From Chryseobacterium sp. ISL-6 (GTDB lineage: Bacteria; Bacteroidota; Bacteroidia; Flavobacteriales; Weeksellaceae), in NCBI RefSeq assembly GCF_018613715.1, contig NZ_JAGGPT010000001.1, positions 671,919-735,918 of the forward strand: a stretch of 64,000 nt of DNA. The letters run 5' to 3'. The translations under genes were made by a program, and so were the position numbers. The notes beneath the pieces were generated by a model. That model ran no database searches. It was given only the letters and a program-made list of their open reading frames with translations, and was not told the origin of the DNA. Below, piece by piece: positions 17,615 through 26,307 of the stretch. Positions within the stretch are counted from its first letter, which is position 1. The number at the start of each line of letters is the position of its first letter.

Positions 17615-20527
17615 TTAAAATTGAACATTAGCACCGAAAAGGAAAGTTCTTGCTTGGGGATAGAAAGCTCTGTCTATACCAAAAGTATCTGCTCCTGCAA
17701 TTTCAGGATCATAACCAGTATATTTTGTAAAAGTAACTAAGTTCTCTGCTGTAACATAAAATCTTACTTTGCTTGCTCCTATAGTTTCAGAAATATTTTT
17801 TGGAAGTGTATAGCCTACCTGTACCAATTTTATACGTAAATAGTCTCCTTTTTGAAGATAGTAATCAGACATTCTGGTATAATTCTGATTAAGATCATCT
17901 CTTGTAACCCTTGCTACAGTATTTGATGTCCCTTCACCAGTCCAACGGTCTAAAATAGAAGTCTGGTAATTCGCTTCCTGAATATCCAATCTTCTTAGCC
18001 CCTGGAAAATTTTATTTCCTGCCTGTCCCTGTGCGAATACCATCAAATCAAAGTTTTTGTAATTCATGTTCAATGTTAAACCAAATGTATATTTTGGTAC
18101 TGAATTCCCTAAATTCACAAAATCCTTCTCATCAATTTTCCCATCACCATTAGCATCTAATCGTTTAAAATCTCCAGGTTTAGCATTGGGTTGAATTAGC
18201 CCTCCATTTGTATTTCTATATGCATCAATTTCAGCTTGATTCTGGAAAATTCCCATATTTTGGAAACCATAAAAAGAGCCATATGATTCACCAACTTGCA
18301 ATCTCGATACGGTACCCAAAGTTTGGTAAGAAGCAAAATTCACATATGGTTTATTACCTTCTAATCTTGTAATTTCATTTTTTAAATAAGCAACATTACC
18401 ATTTGCAGAAAACCCAAAGTCACCCCAATTCTTTTTATAACCTAGACTTATTTCAATTCCATCATTGTTCATATCTCCAATATTTCTCCACGGGTTATTA
18501 ATCAATCCTAAATAACCAGGAACTTCGACTTGTCTTAAGATATCTGTACTTTTCTTTCTATAAACATCAACACTTAAATCAAAGTTCTTGAGAATCTTAA
18601 GGTCTGCGGCGATATTGAACTGTGATGTTCTTTCCCATTTAAGATCGGGATTTTCTAGTGTGCTTGGTGCATATCCAACACGGATTATATTATCTCCAAA
18701 AGTATAATTACTCCCTGCAGTTAAAAAGTTGGCAAACTGAAATTCTGTAATACCATCATTTCCTAATACACCATATCCACCTCTTAACTTAACGCTGCTT
18801 ATAATATTATTTTGCGGCCAGAAACTTTCATTTGAAACATTCCAACCCAAAGACATTGCTGGAAAGTTTCCCCAATGGTTATTACTTCCAAATTTGGAAG
18901 AACCATCTCTACGAATTGTTCCTGTAAATAAGTATCGGTTATCATAATCGTATACTACTCTGGCAAAGTAAGAAGCTTTGTGAGTTTGTTTTCCATCCCA
19001 TGCATCGCCTTTTTTATTTTCCGGAGAAATATCGAAATTAAAAGATGCATCTTCCCAGTTATTAACTGGTAAGTTTGTAAATGTAGTACTTTGGCCTGAA
19101 GAAATATTATACTCATAGTACCCCTGTCCTAATAAAACATTTAGGTTATGCAGTCCAAACTTATTTTGATAAGTAGCGGTATTTTCAGTACTCCATTCAA
19201 ATTTTTTATCAGTTTGTCTGAATAAACTATTAAAATCATTTTTATTTGCTGTACTCAAATAATTAGTAGGAGTAAAGGCCTGATTTCCCCAGTAGGAAAG
19301 CTTTCCGTTTATACTAGATTTAAAACTGATATTTTTATTAATTTTCAATTCAGCAAATACATTTGCTATAAGATCATCTGACCATTTATATCTACCCAAC
19401 TGAACTTGTCTGAAAGCCAGTGGATTTGTCATTTCTTTACTTACAAAACGTGAAAGTCCATAGGGATTCCCATTTGGATCTCTTACATAATTAGGGTTAT
19501 TAATATAATCATTTGCATTAGGTTGATTAGCAATACCATTGGTTACTATAACAGGGGTCAATGGATCCAGATTGATAGCAGAACTTAACGGGCCTCCGAA
19601 TTCTCCGTTATCAGTAACCCCTTGAGATTTTGTATGCGTATAAGCAAAAGTTTGTCCTACCGTTAAGAAATCAAATACTTTATGTGTTGAATTTAATCTG
19701 GCATTAACTCTTTTATAATTAGAAATGTCTCTCAATACAATACCCTGTTGATCATAATATCCGAAAGAAGCATAATAAGTAGACTTATCACTTCCCCCAT
19801 TGATGCTGAATTCATGAGATTGACGTTGTGCACTATTGAAAATTTGTTTTTGCCAATCCGTACCTACTCCATAAGATGCAGGATTTCCCAATACTGGTGT
19901 TTTACCTTCATTGGTATATGCCTCATTCATAATTGTAGCGTACTCCGATCCATTTAAAAGATCAAGCTTTTTTGCGGCACTTCCAACTCCAAAGAAACCA
20001 TTGTATGAAAGATTTAACCTTCCTTTCGTCCCTTTTTTAGTCGTAATCAAAATAACACCTTTTGCTGCAGAAACTCCATAAATTGCTGCCGAAGCACCAT
20101 CTTTAAGAATCTCCATTCCTTCAATGTCAGACTGATTCAACCAACCAATGTTATCAACTACGATTCCATCGACTACCCATAAAGGATCATTACTTCCGGC
20201 ACCAAAACTGGTAATACCACGCACCCTCACAGTAGCTGCAGTCCCAGGTTGCCCCGAATTTGATATTACACTGATACCAGCAGCTCGACCCTGCATAATT
20301 TGCTCAGGCCTTCCCGCAGTAGGAGAATTTTCAATATCAGATGCCTTGATGCTTGATATTGCTCCAGTCACATTACTCTTTTTCTGAGTACCATAACCAA
20401 TCATTACCACTTCCTCAATTTTTTGTTCTTTTGGAAGAGTATCATTGGCTGTTTTTTGGGCACTGAAATTAGCTGTAAAATAAAGTACAGCAACCATTCC
20501 CAAACCTCTTGATATTCTAATATTCAT
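17615..20527 (-). CDS. SusC/RagA-family TonB-dependent glycan transporter
   Basis: The 970-residue outer-membrane barrel has a signal sequence, a TonB-box-like segment ('EEVVMIGYGTQKKSNVTGAI'), and a plug domain with 'GRAAGISVISNSGQPGTAAT', 'LWVVDGI' and 'SAAIYGVSAAKGVILITTKK'. A long beta-barrel follows, ending in 'RTFLFGANVQF' with the C-terminal phenylalanine. Unlike many SusC proteins it lacks the N-terminal carboxypeptidase-regulatory-like domain: only about 35 residues separate the signal peptide and TonB box. It is the first gene of the leftward PUL operon, so it should be most strongly expressed, with divergent permease and regulator genes upstream. The substrate is inferred as beta-1,3/1,6-gluco-oligosaccharides. 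Confidence 0.94.
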   Translation of the reverse strand: MNIRISRGLGMVAVLYFTANFSAQKTANDTLPKEQKIEEVVMIGYGTQKKSNVTGAISSIKASDIENSPTAGRPEQIMQGRAAGISVISNSGQPGTAATVRVRGITSFGAGSNDPLWVVDGIVVDNIGWLNQSDIEGMEILKDGASAAIYGVSAAKGVILITTKKGTKGRLNLSYNGFFGVGSAAKKLDLLNGSEYATIMNEAYTNEGKTPVLGNPASYGVGTDWQKQIFNSAQRQSHEFSINGGSDKSTYYASFGYYDQQGIVLRDISNYKRVNARLNSTHKVFDFLTVGQTFAYTHTKSQGVTDNGEFGGPLSSAINLDPLTPVIVTNGIANQPNANDYINNPNYVRDPNGNPYGLSRFVSKEMTNPLAFRQVQLGRYKWSDDLIANVFAELKINKNISFKSSINGKLSYWGNQAFTPTNYLSTANKNDFNSLFRQTDKKFEWSTENTATYQNKFGLHNLNVLLGQGYYEYNISSGQSTTFTNLPVNNWEDASFNFDISPENKKGDAWDGKQTHKASYFARVVYDYDNRYLFTGTIRRDGSSKFGSNNHWGNFPAMSLGWNVSNESFWPQNNIISSVKLRGGYGVLGNDGITEFQFANFLTAGSNYTFGDNIIRVGYAPSTLENPDLKWERTSQFNIAADLKILKNFDLSVDVYRKKSTDILRQVEVPGYLGLINNPWRNIGDMNNDGIEISLGYKKNWGDFGFSANGNVAYLKNEITRLEGNKPYVNFASYQTLGTVSRLQVGESYGSFYGFQNMGIFQNQAEIDAYRNTNGGLIQPNAKPGDFKRLDANGDGKIDEKDFVNLGNSVPKYTFGLTLNMNYKNFDLMVFAQGQAGNKIFQGLRRLDIQEANYQTSILDRWTGEGTSNTVARVTRDDLNQNYTRMSDYYLQKGDYLRIKLVQVGYTLPKNISETIGASKVRFYVTAENLVTFTKYTGYDPEIAGADTFGIDRAFYPQARTFLFGANVQF

Positions 20528-20596
20528 ATACAGTTAGTTTTTTAATTCTCATTTTGAGACAATAAAAATATATTTTTTTTTAAATAGTTAACATTA

Positions 20597-20616
20597 TATT
20601 AATAAATATTTTAATA
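20597..20616. promoter_or_regulatory. Candidate regulator site in the divergent PUL promoter region
   Basis: Inverted repeat TATTAA-N8-TTAATA midway between susC and the permease gene and just upstream of a -7 motif. It is AT-rich in an AT-rich region, so chance is possible. If real, the Nudix-type regulator encoded nearby would be the natural binder. Confidence 0.3.
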
Positions 20617-20623
20617 TTTCTTT

Positions 20624-20631
20624 TATTTTTG
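20624..20631 (+). promoter_or_regulatory. Putative -7 element (TATTTTTG) of the permease-regulator operon
   Basis: TAnnTTTG match, 73 nt upstream of the MFS start; it adjoins the candidate operator at 20597-20616. Confidence 0.4.
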
Positions 20632-20704
20632 GGGGTTGAAAGCCCTTTTTTTTGACTAAAATTTCATAAAAACTCATAAAAAATTAATAAAATCAATCCC
20701 CAAA

Positions 20705-21895
20705 ATGTCGAGTAAGCTTCGTAATATTTCACTTCCATTAAAACTGACCTTCTTAATTTTTTCCATGGTTCTAAACTGCATGGGCATTGTAATATTGCAA
20801 CTTTCGGAGGCAAATATCACCTATGAAAAACTCGGACTTTTAGAATCTTTCAAAGATTTACCTATTGCATTTATTTCTCTTTTTGCTGTTAATTTTATTG
20901 GTCGGATTGGGACAAAAAAGGCATTAATTTTTGCATTAATAATTGTTGGGATTTGTTCATCTATCCTCCCTTTTGTAAAAGTATTTTGGTTTTATAAGCT
21001 TTGGTTTGCTATTATTGGGACTTGTTTCGCTATAGGGAAAATATGCGTTTTCGGAATTATCCGGAATAATATATCAGATGAAAAATCCCTTACCAAGACC
21101 ATGAGTAATGTAGAAGCCTCTTTTATGATTGGAATTTTTGTGGTCAATACCATTTTCGGATGGTTAATTTCCAGTAAATACTCAGAATATTGGAAATTTG
21201 GATTTATTGCAATTTCAGTTCTTTCTTTAATTACAATATTCCTGTTTTCAAGATTGGAAATAGCTGAACCCAAAAAGACTGATCAAAAGAAAGATCTTCT
21301 TTCAGATTTGTCGGGATTTGTCAATCCATCAATTATCATATTTCTGGCTGTTGTTTTTTCCATTGTGTTTGTTGAACAGAGTTTCAATTCCTGGTTACCA
21401 TCATTTTATAAAAACCATTTAAAAGTTAACTCCTTTTTCGCCTTGCAGGCTTCATCTTTCTTAGCCCTTTTTTCATATGTAGGAAGAACGATAACAGCCC
21501 ACATTATTCATAGGTTTCCACTTTCAAAATATTATGTATACTGCTTATTGGCTATTATTCTCGTATTAGGTATTATTCTGGGAATCCAATATTTTGAATC
21601 GGAGGATTCAAAAGCCATTTTATTTTTATTCCCGATCATTGGTTTCTTCTTGTCACCACTCTATCCGGTTATTAATTCCAAGATGATTGTACAGATTGAT
21701 AAAGAAAAAACAAACCTTTTTACCTCCCTGATCGTTATTTTTTCGTCGTTGGGAAGTTCAGTAAGTTCAATTATTATCTCACTACTATTTGAAAATCAAT
21801 TACTAAGATATTACCCATTATACATCTTATTTATTGTAACTGTCCTTTTTTCAATAAGTTTAATTTATTTTAAGCTTATTAAAAAAACATATTGA
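20705..21895 (+). CDS. MFS sugar-type permease of the glucan PUL
   Basis: The 396-residue protein has about 12 hydrophobic segments with the MFS half-repeat break near residue 190 ('EIAEPKKTDQKKDLLSDL'). It resembles the FucP-like sugar-permease group in layout ('FAIGKICVFGIIRNNISDEK', 'EASFMIGIFVVNTIFGW'). It is divergent from the susC operon and 22 nt upstream of the Nudix-type regulator. The likely job is import of glucose or short beta-glucosides across the inner membrane after periplasmic GH3/GH30 action. Family call is good; the substrate is inferred from context. Confidence 0.8.
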   Translation: MSSKLRNISLPLKLTFLIFSMVLNCMGIVILQLSEANITYEKLGLLESFKDLPIAFISLFAVNFIGRIGTKKALIFALIIVGICSSILPFVKVFWFYKLWFAIIGTCFAIGKICVFGIIRNNISDEKSLTKTMSNVEASFMIGIFVVNTIFGWLISSKYSEYWKFGFIAISVLSLITIFLFSRLEIAEPKKTDQKKDLLSDLSGFVNPSIIIFLAVVFSIVFVEQSFNSWLPSFYKNHLKVNSFFALQASSFLALFSYVGRTITAHIIHRFPLSKYYVYCLLAIILVLGIILGIQYFESEDSKAILFLFPIIGFFLSPLYPVINSKMIVQIDKEKTNLFTSLIVIFSSLGSSVSSIIISLLFENQLLRYYPLYILFIVTVLFSISLIYFKLIKKTY

Positions 21896-21917
21896 AAATA
21901 ATTTTATTTTTACTCCC

Positions 21918-22712
21918 ATGGAAATCAAGGATTCAAAAAACAAAGAAACACTTCAGGAACTTATAGACACCAAAGACTTTGTAGCCCATCTTTCAGTGGA
22001 CTGCACGATATTTGGTTTTCACAATAATATACTGAAGGTTTTATTATTAAAATACCATGATTTAGATCTTTGGTCACTTCCCGGGGGATTTGTCTTTAAT
22101 GATGAAGACCTTAGAGAAGCTGCTGCGCGTGTCCTGTATGAAAGAACACACCTTAAAGATATTTTCCTTAAACAATTTCATACATTTGGAAGAATAGACC
22201 GTACAGAAAACAATGTACATCAGATATTACTTAAAAACAAAGGAATAGAAGTTCCTAAAAACCACTGGATCTTTCAGCGATTTGTGACGGTAGGCTATTG
22301 CAGCCTTATTGATTTTTCTATTGCAAATACTTTTCCCGATGCTTTCAATGAAACCTGTGAGTGGTTTGAAGTGAATAATCTGCCAAAAACAGCTTTTGAT
22401 CATGATAAAGTTATAGAAACCGGATTAGAGTATCTTCGAATGAATATTAATACGGAAGTAGCTGCCAGTAATTTACTTCCTATAAAATTCACGATGAAGG
22501 ATCTGCAATCCTTATATGAAACAATTTTAGGTCAGAAATTCAGAAGAAATAATTTTCAGCGAAAAATTTTAAGCTTAAATATCCTCGAAAGACTGGAAAA
22601 GTTGTATGATGGATCTGCGAACAAAGCGCCTTACCTCTATAAATTCAAAAATAAAATTCATAATTCGGCGAATCATTACCCAATATCCAATGAGGAGGAA
22701 GAAGAACTGTAA
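21918..22712 (+). CDS. Nudix-domain winged-helix regulator (NrtR/AraR-like)
   Basis: This 264-residue protein has an N-terminal Nudix domain (residues about 20-150) and a C-terminal winged helix (about 175-240: 'FTMKDLQSLYETILGQKFRRNNFQRKI'). The Nudix box 'GGFVFNDEDLREAAARVLYERT' keeps the first glycine and glutamate but replaces the R-E-x-x-E-E core with R-V-L-Y-E-R, so hydrolase activity is probably lost. Bacteroidota use such NrtR-family proteins as sugar-responsive repressors; the arabinose regulator AraR is the known example. Here it lies in the glucan PUL behind the permease, so it probably senses a glucan breakdown product and controls both divergent units. Confidence 0.82.
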   Translation: MEIKDSKNKETLQELIDTKDFVAHLSVDCTIFGFHNNILKVLLLKYHDLDLWSLPGGFVFNDEDLREAAARVLYERTHLKDIFLKQFHTFGRIDRTENNVHQILLKNKGIEVPKNHWIFQRFVTVGYCSLIDFSIANTFPDAFNETCEWFEVNNLPKTAFDHDKVIETGLEYLRMNINTEVAASNLLPIKFTMKDLQSLYETILGQKFRRNNFQRKILSLNILERLEKLYDGSANKAPYLYKFKNKIHNSANHYPISNEEEEEL

Positions 22713-22871
22713 TACCAAATCCTCATAAAGTGATCTTTATATTATATCCATAAAAAGATAGCTTAATTCTCCATATCAGCTTTATACATCAAAAAAAATA
22801 TTATTTAAAAAGGCAGGCAAAAAAATTTTTCTGAAATCACGAAAAGTGCTATTTTTAGGAAAATTATAAAA

Positions 22872-24050
22872 ATGTCATATTATCCTCTTACAAGTATTCC
22901 TGACTATTACGGAATTGATGCCTTACTTACCGAAGAACACAAGCTAATTCGCCAATCTGTAAGAGATTGGGTTGAAAGTTTTGTAATGCCTCAAATAGAT
23001 CATGCTGCACAAAATCATACGGATTTACCTGGTTTAATGAAAGAATTAGGGAAAATCGGAGCTCTTGGTCCTTATATTCCGGTAGAATATGGTGGTTCAG
23101 GATTGGATCAGATCTCTTATGGTCTTATTATGCAGGAACTGGAAAGAGGAGATTCTGCTGTACGTTCTGCAGCTTCTGTACAAAGTTCTTTGGTTATGTT
23201 TCCTATTAATGAATTCGGATCTGAGGAGCAAAAAAAGAAATATCTTCCGCAATTAGCTTCCGGAGAAATGATCGGATCTTTTGGATTAACGGAGCCTAAC
23301 CATGGTTCTGATCCAAGCTCTATGGAGACTTATTTTAAAGACATGGGCGATCATTATCTTTTAAATGGTGCAAAAATGTGGATCACAAATTCTCCTTTAT
23401 GTGATATTGCTGTTGTTTGGGGAAAAAATGAAGAAGGAAAAATACAAGGACTGATTGTTGAAAGGGGAATGGAAGGGTTTACCACTCCTGAAACTCATAA
23501 CAAATGGAGCTTAAGAGCTTCTAAAACAGGAGAATTGGTATTTAATAATGTAAAAGTTCCAAAAGAGAATCTTCTTCCGGGAGTTACTGGATTGAAAGGA
23601 CCTCTTTCTTGCCTTAATTCTGCCAGATACGGAATTTCGTGGGGAGTAATTGGAGCTGCTATTGATTGTTACTGTACTGCTGTTCAATACTCTAAAGAAA
23701 GAAAGCAGTTTGGAAATCCAATTGGTTCTTATCAGTTGCAACAGAAAAAATTAGCAGAATTTTTAACTGAAATTACCAAAGCTCAGTTGCTTTGTCTTCA
23801 GCTAGGAAGTCTTAAAAATGATCATAAAGCTACTCCGGCTCAAATTTCAATGGCAAAAAGAAACAATGTAAAAATGGCAATTGATATTGCAAGAGAATCC
23901 CGCCAGATCCTTGGTGGAATGGGAATCATGGGTGAATTCCCGATGATGAGACATGCCGCTAATCTAGAATCTGTAATTACGTATGAAGGAACACATGATG
24001 TTCATTTGTTAATTACAGGTATGGATATTACTGGTATCAACGCATTCTAA
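22872..24050 (+). CDS. Glutaryl-CoA dehydrogenase-like acyl-CoA dehydrogenase
   Basis: A 392-residue FAD acyl-CoA dehydrogenase. The catalytic base is E372 in 'ITYEGTHDVH', a motif shared with glutaryl-CoA dehydrogenase. R98 in 'VRSAASVQSSLVMFPI' corresponds to the arginine that binds the second carboxylate of glutaryl-CoA. 'GSFGLTEPNHGSDPSSMET' and 'KMWITNSPLCDIAVVW' are FAD/substrate segments. It should oxidise and decarboxylate glutaryl-CoA to crotonyl-CoA in lysine/tryptophan degradation. It is monocistronic, between the PUL and a strong terminator. Substrate call is inference from these residues. Confidence 0.88.
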   Translation: MSYYPLTSIPDYYGIDALLTEEHKLIRQSVRDWVESFVMPQIDHAAQNHTDLPGLMKELGKIGALGPYIPVEYGGSGLDQISYGLIMQELERGDSAVRSAASVQSSLVMFPINEFGSEEQKKKYLPQLASGEMIGSFGLTEPNHGSDPSSMETYFKDMGDHYLLNGAKMWITNSPLCDIAVVWGKNEEGKIQGLIVERGMEGFTTPETHNKWSLRASKTGELVFNNVKVPKENLLPGVTGLKGPLSCLNSARYGISWGVIGAAIDCYCTAVQYSKERKQFGNPIGSYQLQQKKLAEFLTEITKAQLLCLQLGSLKNDHKATPAQISMAKRNNVKMAIDIARESRQILGGMGIMGEFPMMRHAANLESVITYEGTHDVHLLITGMDITGINAF

Positions 24051-24071
24051 TCCATAAGCAGATAAATATAC

Positions 24072-24101
24072 AAAGCGTCTGGTCAGTTGACCAGACGCTT
24101 T
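24072..24101 (+). terminator. Strong terminator after glutaryl-CoA dehydrogenase
   Basis: Arms AAAGCGTCTGGTCA and TGACCAGACGCTTT, a 14-bp perfect stem with a 2-nt centre, followed by T-rich sequence. Confidence 0.9.
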
Positions 24102-24211
24102 TATTTTGCGTTAAATCAATAGAGTACTATTCATTGAATAATTATTAATATCTCAATAGAGTGAATTTAATATTAAAAAATTCTATCTTAACTCCACAAA
24201 AAATTACCATT

Positions 24212-26161
24212 ATGAAAAAAATTACTCTTTTTTTACTTGGCCTCTCTGCGCCTTTTTACTTTTCCCAGCAGGCAGGAGATGTTGTAAATTTTGAGCAAAA
24301 GCTCGATTTAACTCCGCAAGGTGTTATCAATTTCATATCTAACAATCTGGGAGACCAGAATACTCCTGATTTTGTTAATTATCTAAATGGCTTTAATGTT
24401 GGTATAAAAGCATATAAGATAACGTATTATACTAAAAATGAAAATAATGCACTGGTTAAAGCAACAGGGCTTATTATGTATCCTAATGTCAATTACAAAC
24501 TGTCAACGGTAGTTTCTGATCATGGAACAACAGACAGCAGAAGTAATGTTCCCTCTAATTTAAAAGGTGTCTTATATGCCGGGTTTGTTGTTGAATTATC
24601 CTATGTATTGAACGGCTATATCCTGATGGCACCTGATTATGTGGGGATGGGTGGTGGCGATGGAGTTCATCCTTATGTACACTACCCTACAGAATCTGGC
24701 GCAACTATCGATTTTATTACTGCCGCTAACACAGTTATCGCACAGTTAGGGATAAAAAGATATGATGAATACTTTTTAACAGGTTATTCCCAAGGTGCTC
24801 ACGCAGCCATGTCCACACTCAAAAAATTAAATATTTCCAATCCCACACAATTGAAATTCAAATATGCTTACATGGGTGATGGTCCATATGATTTTTCAGG
24901 AGTTACCCTTCAAAAAGGTGTTTTGGAAAAAGACGTTTATCCATTTACTTCTTTCCTTGCCAATGTAATCAATACCTGTAACAATACAGGTTACAAAACG
25001 TACAACAATAATATTTCAGAGGTTATTTCTGCAGAGTATATGGATAAATACAATTATCATGTTCTACAGGATAATGGCGGATTACTATGGGGACCTCTTA
25101 TCTGGAGAAAGCTTTTGACCAATAATTTTATTAGCGATGTAACCAATAATACCAGTAATAAACTCAGACTTTGTTTAAAATCAAATGATGTGTATGATTG
25201 GTACAATAAGACCCCAATGACATTGGGTCATTCCACAGTAGATCTGGCTATTCCACCGGAAAACACTTCGAAAACGATTGATGTACAAAGGGGATATTAT
25301 CCATGGTGGAATTTAGATAAATTCAAGCTACAATCTTTTTACTGGGGGCCTCTTGGGCATATTGGTGGTATAGTTCCTTTTGTTTTAGCATCTAATGCTA
25401 AATTTAATACCCTGCGAAGCGGTGGTTTACTGAATGAATGGGCAATGTTGACCTCAAAACAATCCACAAACGAACCACCTAAAATTAATTCTCTTTATTC
25501 ATCTCAAATAAAACCAAGCCTGGGTTCTATGCAACTCGTTGAAATAAAAGATTTTAATAAAGAAGATACAGCCACCAGGTCAGTAGCCAGTAACAATTTG
25601 AGTTCTTTAAAAGATGGTGTTTATTTGTTGAAAGTTTCACAGAATAATGAAAACAAGCTTATTCCCTATATTAAAAACACCCCAACTCTTATTGCAGAAA
25701 ATGAGATTATTGCTTCAGAAAACAACAATATTTTAAGCTTAAAAGTTAATCAGGATGAATTGTTATCCATCAATATATTTGATGAAAATAAAAATCTGGT
25801 TAAAACTATATCACAAAAGGAATATATAAAAGAAGGTGGAATTAATTTAAATAACATTGGAAACCAAACCCAAACATTTGAAATCGTTACTGAATTTTAT
25901 AATCTACAGTTTAATAGAAGTATTGAAATTAATAATGGTTCAGAGAACAACGTAAATATATTTACTCAAAACAACCAGGTTAAAGTGAAGTCAAAGGATA
26001 ATATTAAAACTATAGATATCTATTCCATTTCCGGAGCTTTGATACAAAAACAAGAAATCAACGCTTCTAATTTTGAATCTAAACCTTTAGAATCAGGAAT
26101 TTATGTAACACAAGTCATACTAAGCGATGGAAAAATAATTAATAAAAAAGTAAAATTATAA
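24212..26161 (+). CDS. Secreted alpha/beta-hydrolase (lipase/esterase-like) with T9SS sorting domain
   Basis: The start at 24212 is chosen because it gives a proper signal peptide (MKKITLFLLGLSAPFYFSQQ); an in-frame ATG 51 nt upstream would prefix it with 17 polar residues. The 649-residue product has a hydrolase domain with nucleophile elbow 'GYSQGAHAAM' (S193), an 'SDHGTTDSR' oxyanion-region segment, and 'APDYVGMGGGDGVHPYVHYP', as in secretory lipase/esterase families. The catalytic His is probably in 'GPLGHIGG'. Residues about 455-580 are linker/beta modules. The last 70 residues ('IDIYSISGALIQKQEI ... GIYVTQVILSDGKIINKKVKL') are a T9SS type A domain. Substrate unknown; ester hydrolysis outside the cell is inferred. 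Confidence 0.85.
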   Translation: MKKITLFLLGLSAPFYFSQQAGDVVNFEQKLDLTPQGVINFISNNLGDQNTPDFVNYLNGFNVGIKAYKITYYTKNENNALVKATGLIMYPNVNYKLSTVVSDHGTTDSRSNVPSNLKGVLYAGFVVELSYVLNGYILMAPDYVGMGGGDGVHPYVHYPTESGATIDFITAANTVIAQLGIKRYDEYFLTGYSQGAHAAMSTLKKLNISNPTQLKFKYAYMGDGPYDFSGVTLQKGVLEKDVYPFTSFLANVINTCNNTGYKTYNNNISEVISAEYMDKYNYHVLQDNGGLLWGPLIWRKLLTNNFISDVTNNTSNKLRLCLKSNDVYDWYNKTPMTLGHSTVDLAIPPENTSKTIDVQRGYYPWWNLDKFKLQSFYWGPLGHIGGIVPFVLASNAKFNTLRSGGLLNEWAMLTSKQSTNEPPKINSLYSSQIKPSLGSMQLVEIKDFNKEDTATRSVASNNLSSLKDGVYLLKVSQNNENKLIPYIKNTPTLIAENEIIASENNNILSLKVNQDELLSINIFDENKNLVKTISQKEYIKEGGINLNNIGNQTQTFEIVTEFYNLQFNRSIEINNGSENNVNIFTQNNQVKVKSKDNIKTIDIYSISGALIQKQEINASNFESKPLESGIYVTQVILSDGKIINKKVKL

Positions 26162-26195
26162 CAATAACTTTCTTCATATCAATTATATTAATTGG

Positions 26196-26223
26196 AAGGT
26201 TGTCTTATAGCAAGGACAACCTT
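26196..26223. terminator. Terminator between the hydrolase and nuclease genes
   Basis: Arms AAGGTTGTC and GACAACCTT with a 10-nt loop and a T6 tract, between convergent genes. Confidence 0.8.
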
Positions 26224-26307
26224 TTTTATGATAGCTTCAAGAGTTTCAGCCACCAATACTAAAGTTATAAAATTTCTACTACGTACGAGATGGCTTACCC
26301 ATAATTA

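Noticed and set aside
21918..22712. Active Nudix hydrolase as the function of this PUL gene
   Set aside because: The catalytic R-E-x-x-E-E core is not kept and a winged-helix domain follows, so a regulator fits better.
24161..24211. Longer start for the T9SS hydrolase
   Set aside because: It would place 17 polar residues before an otherwise perfect signal peptide; the ATG at 24212 is preferred.
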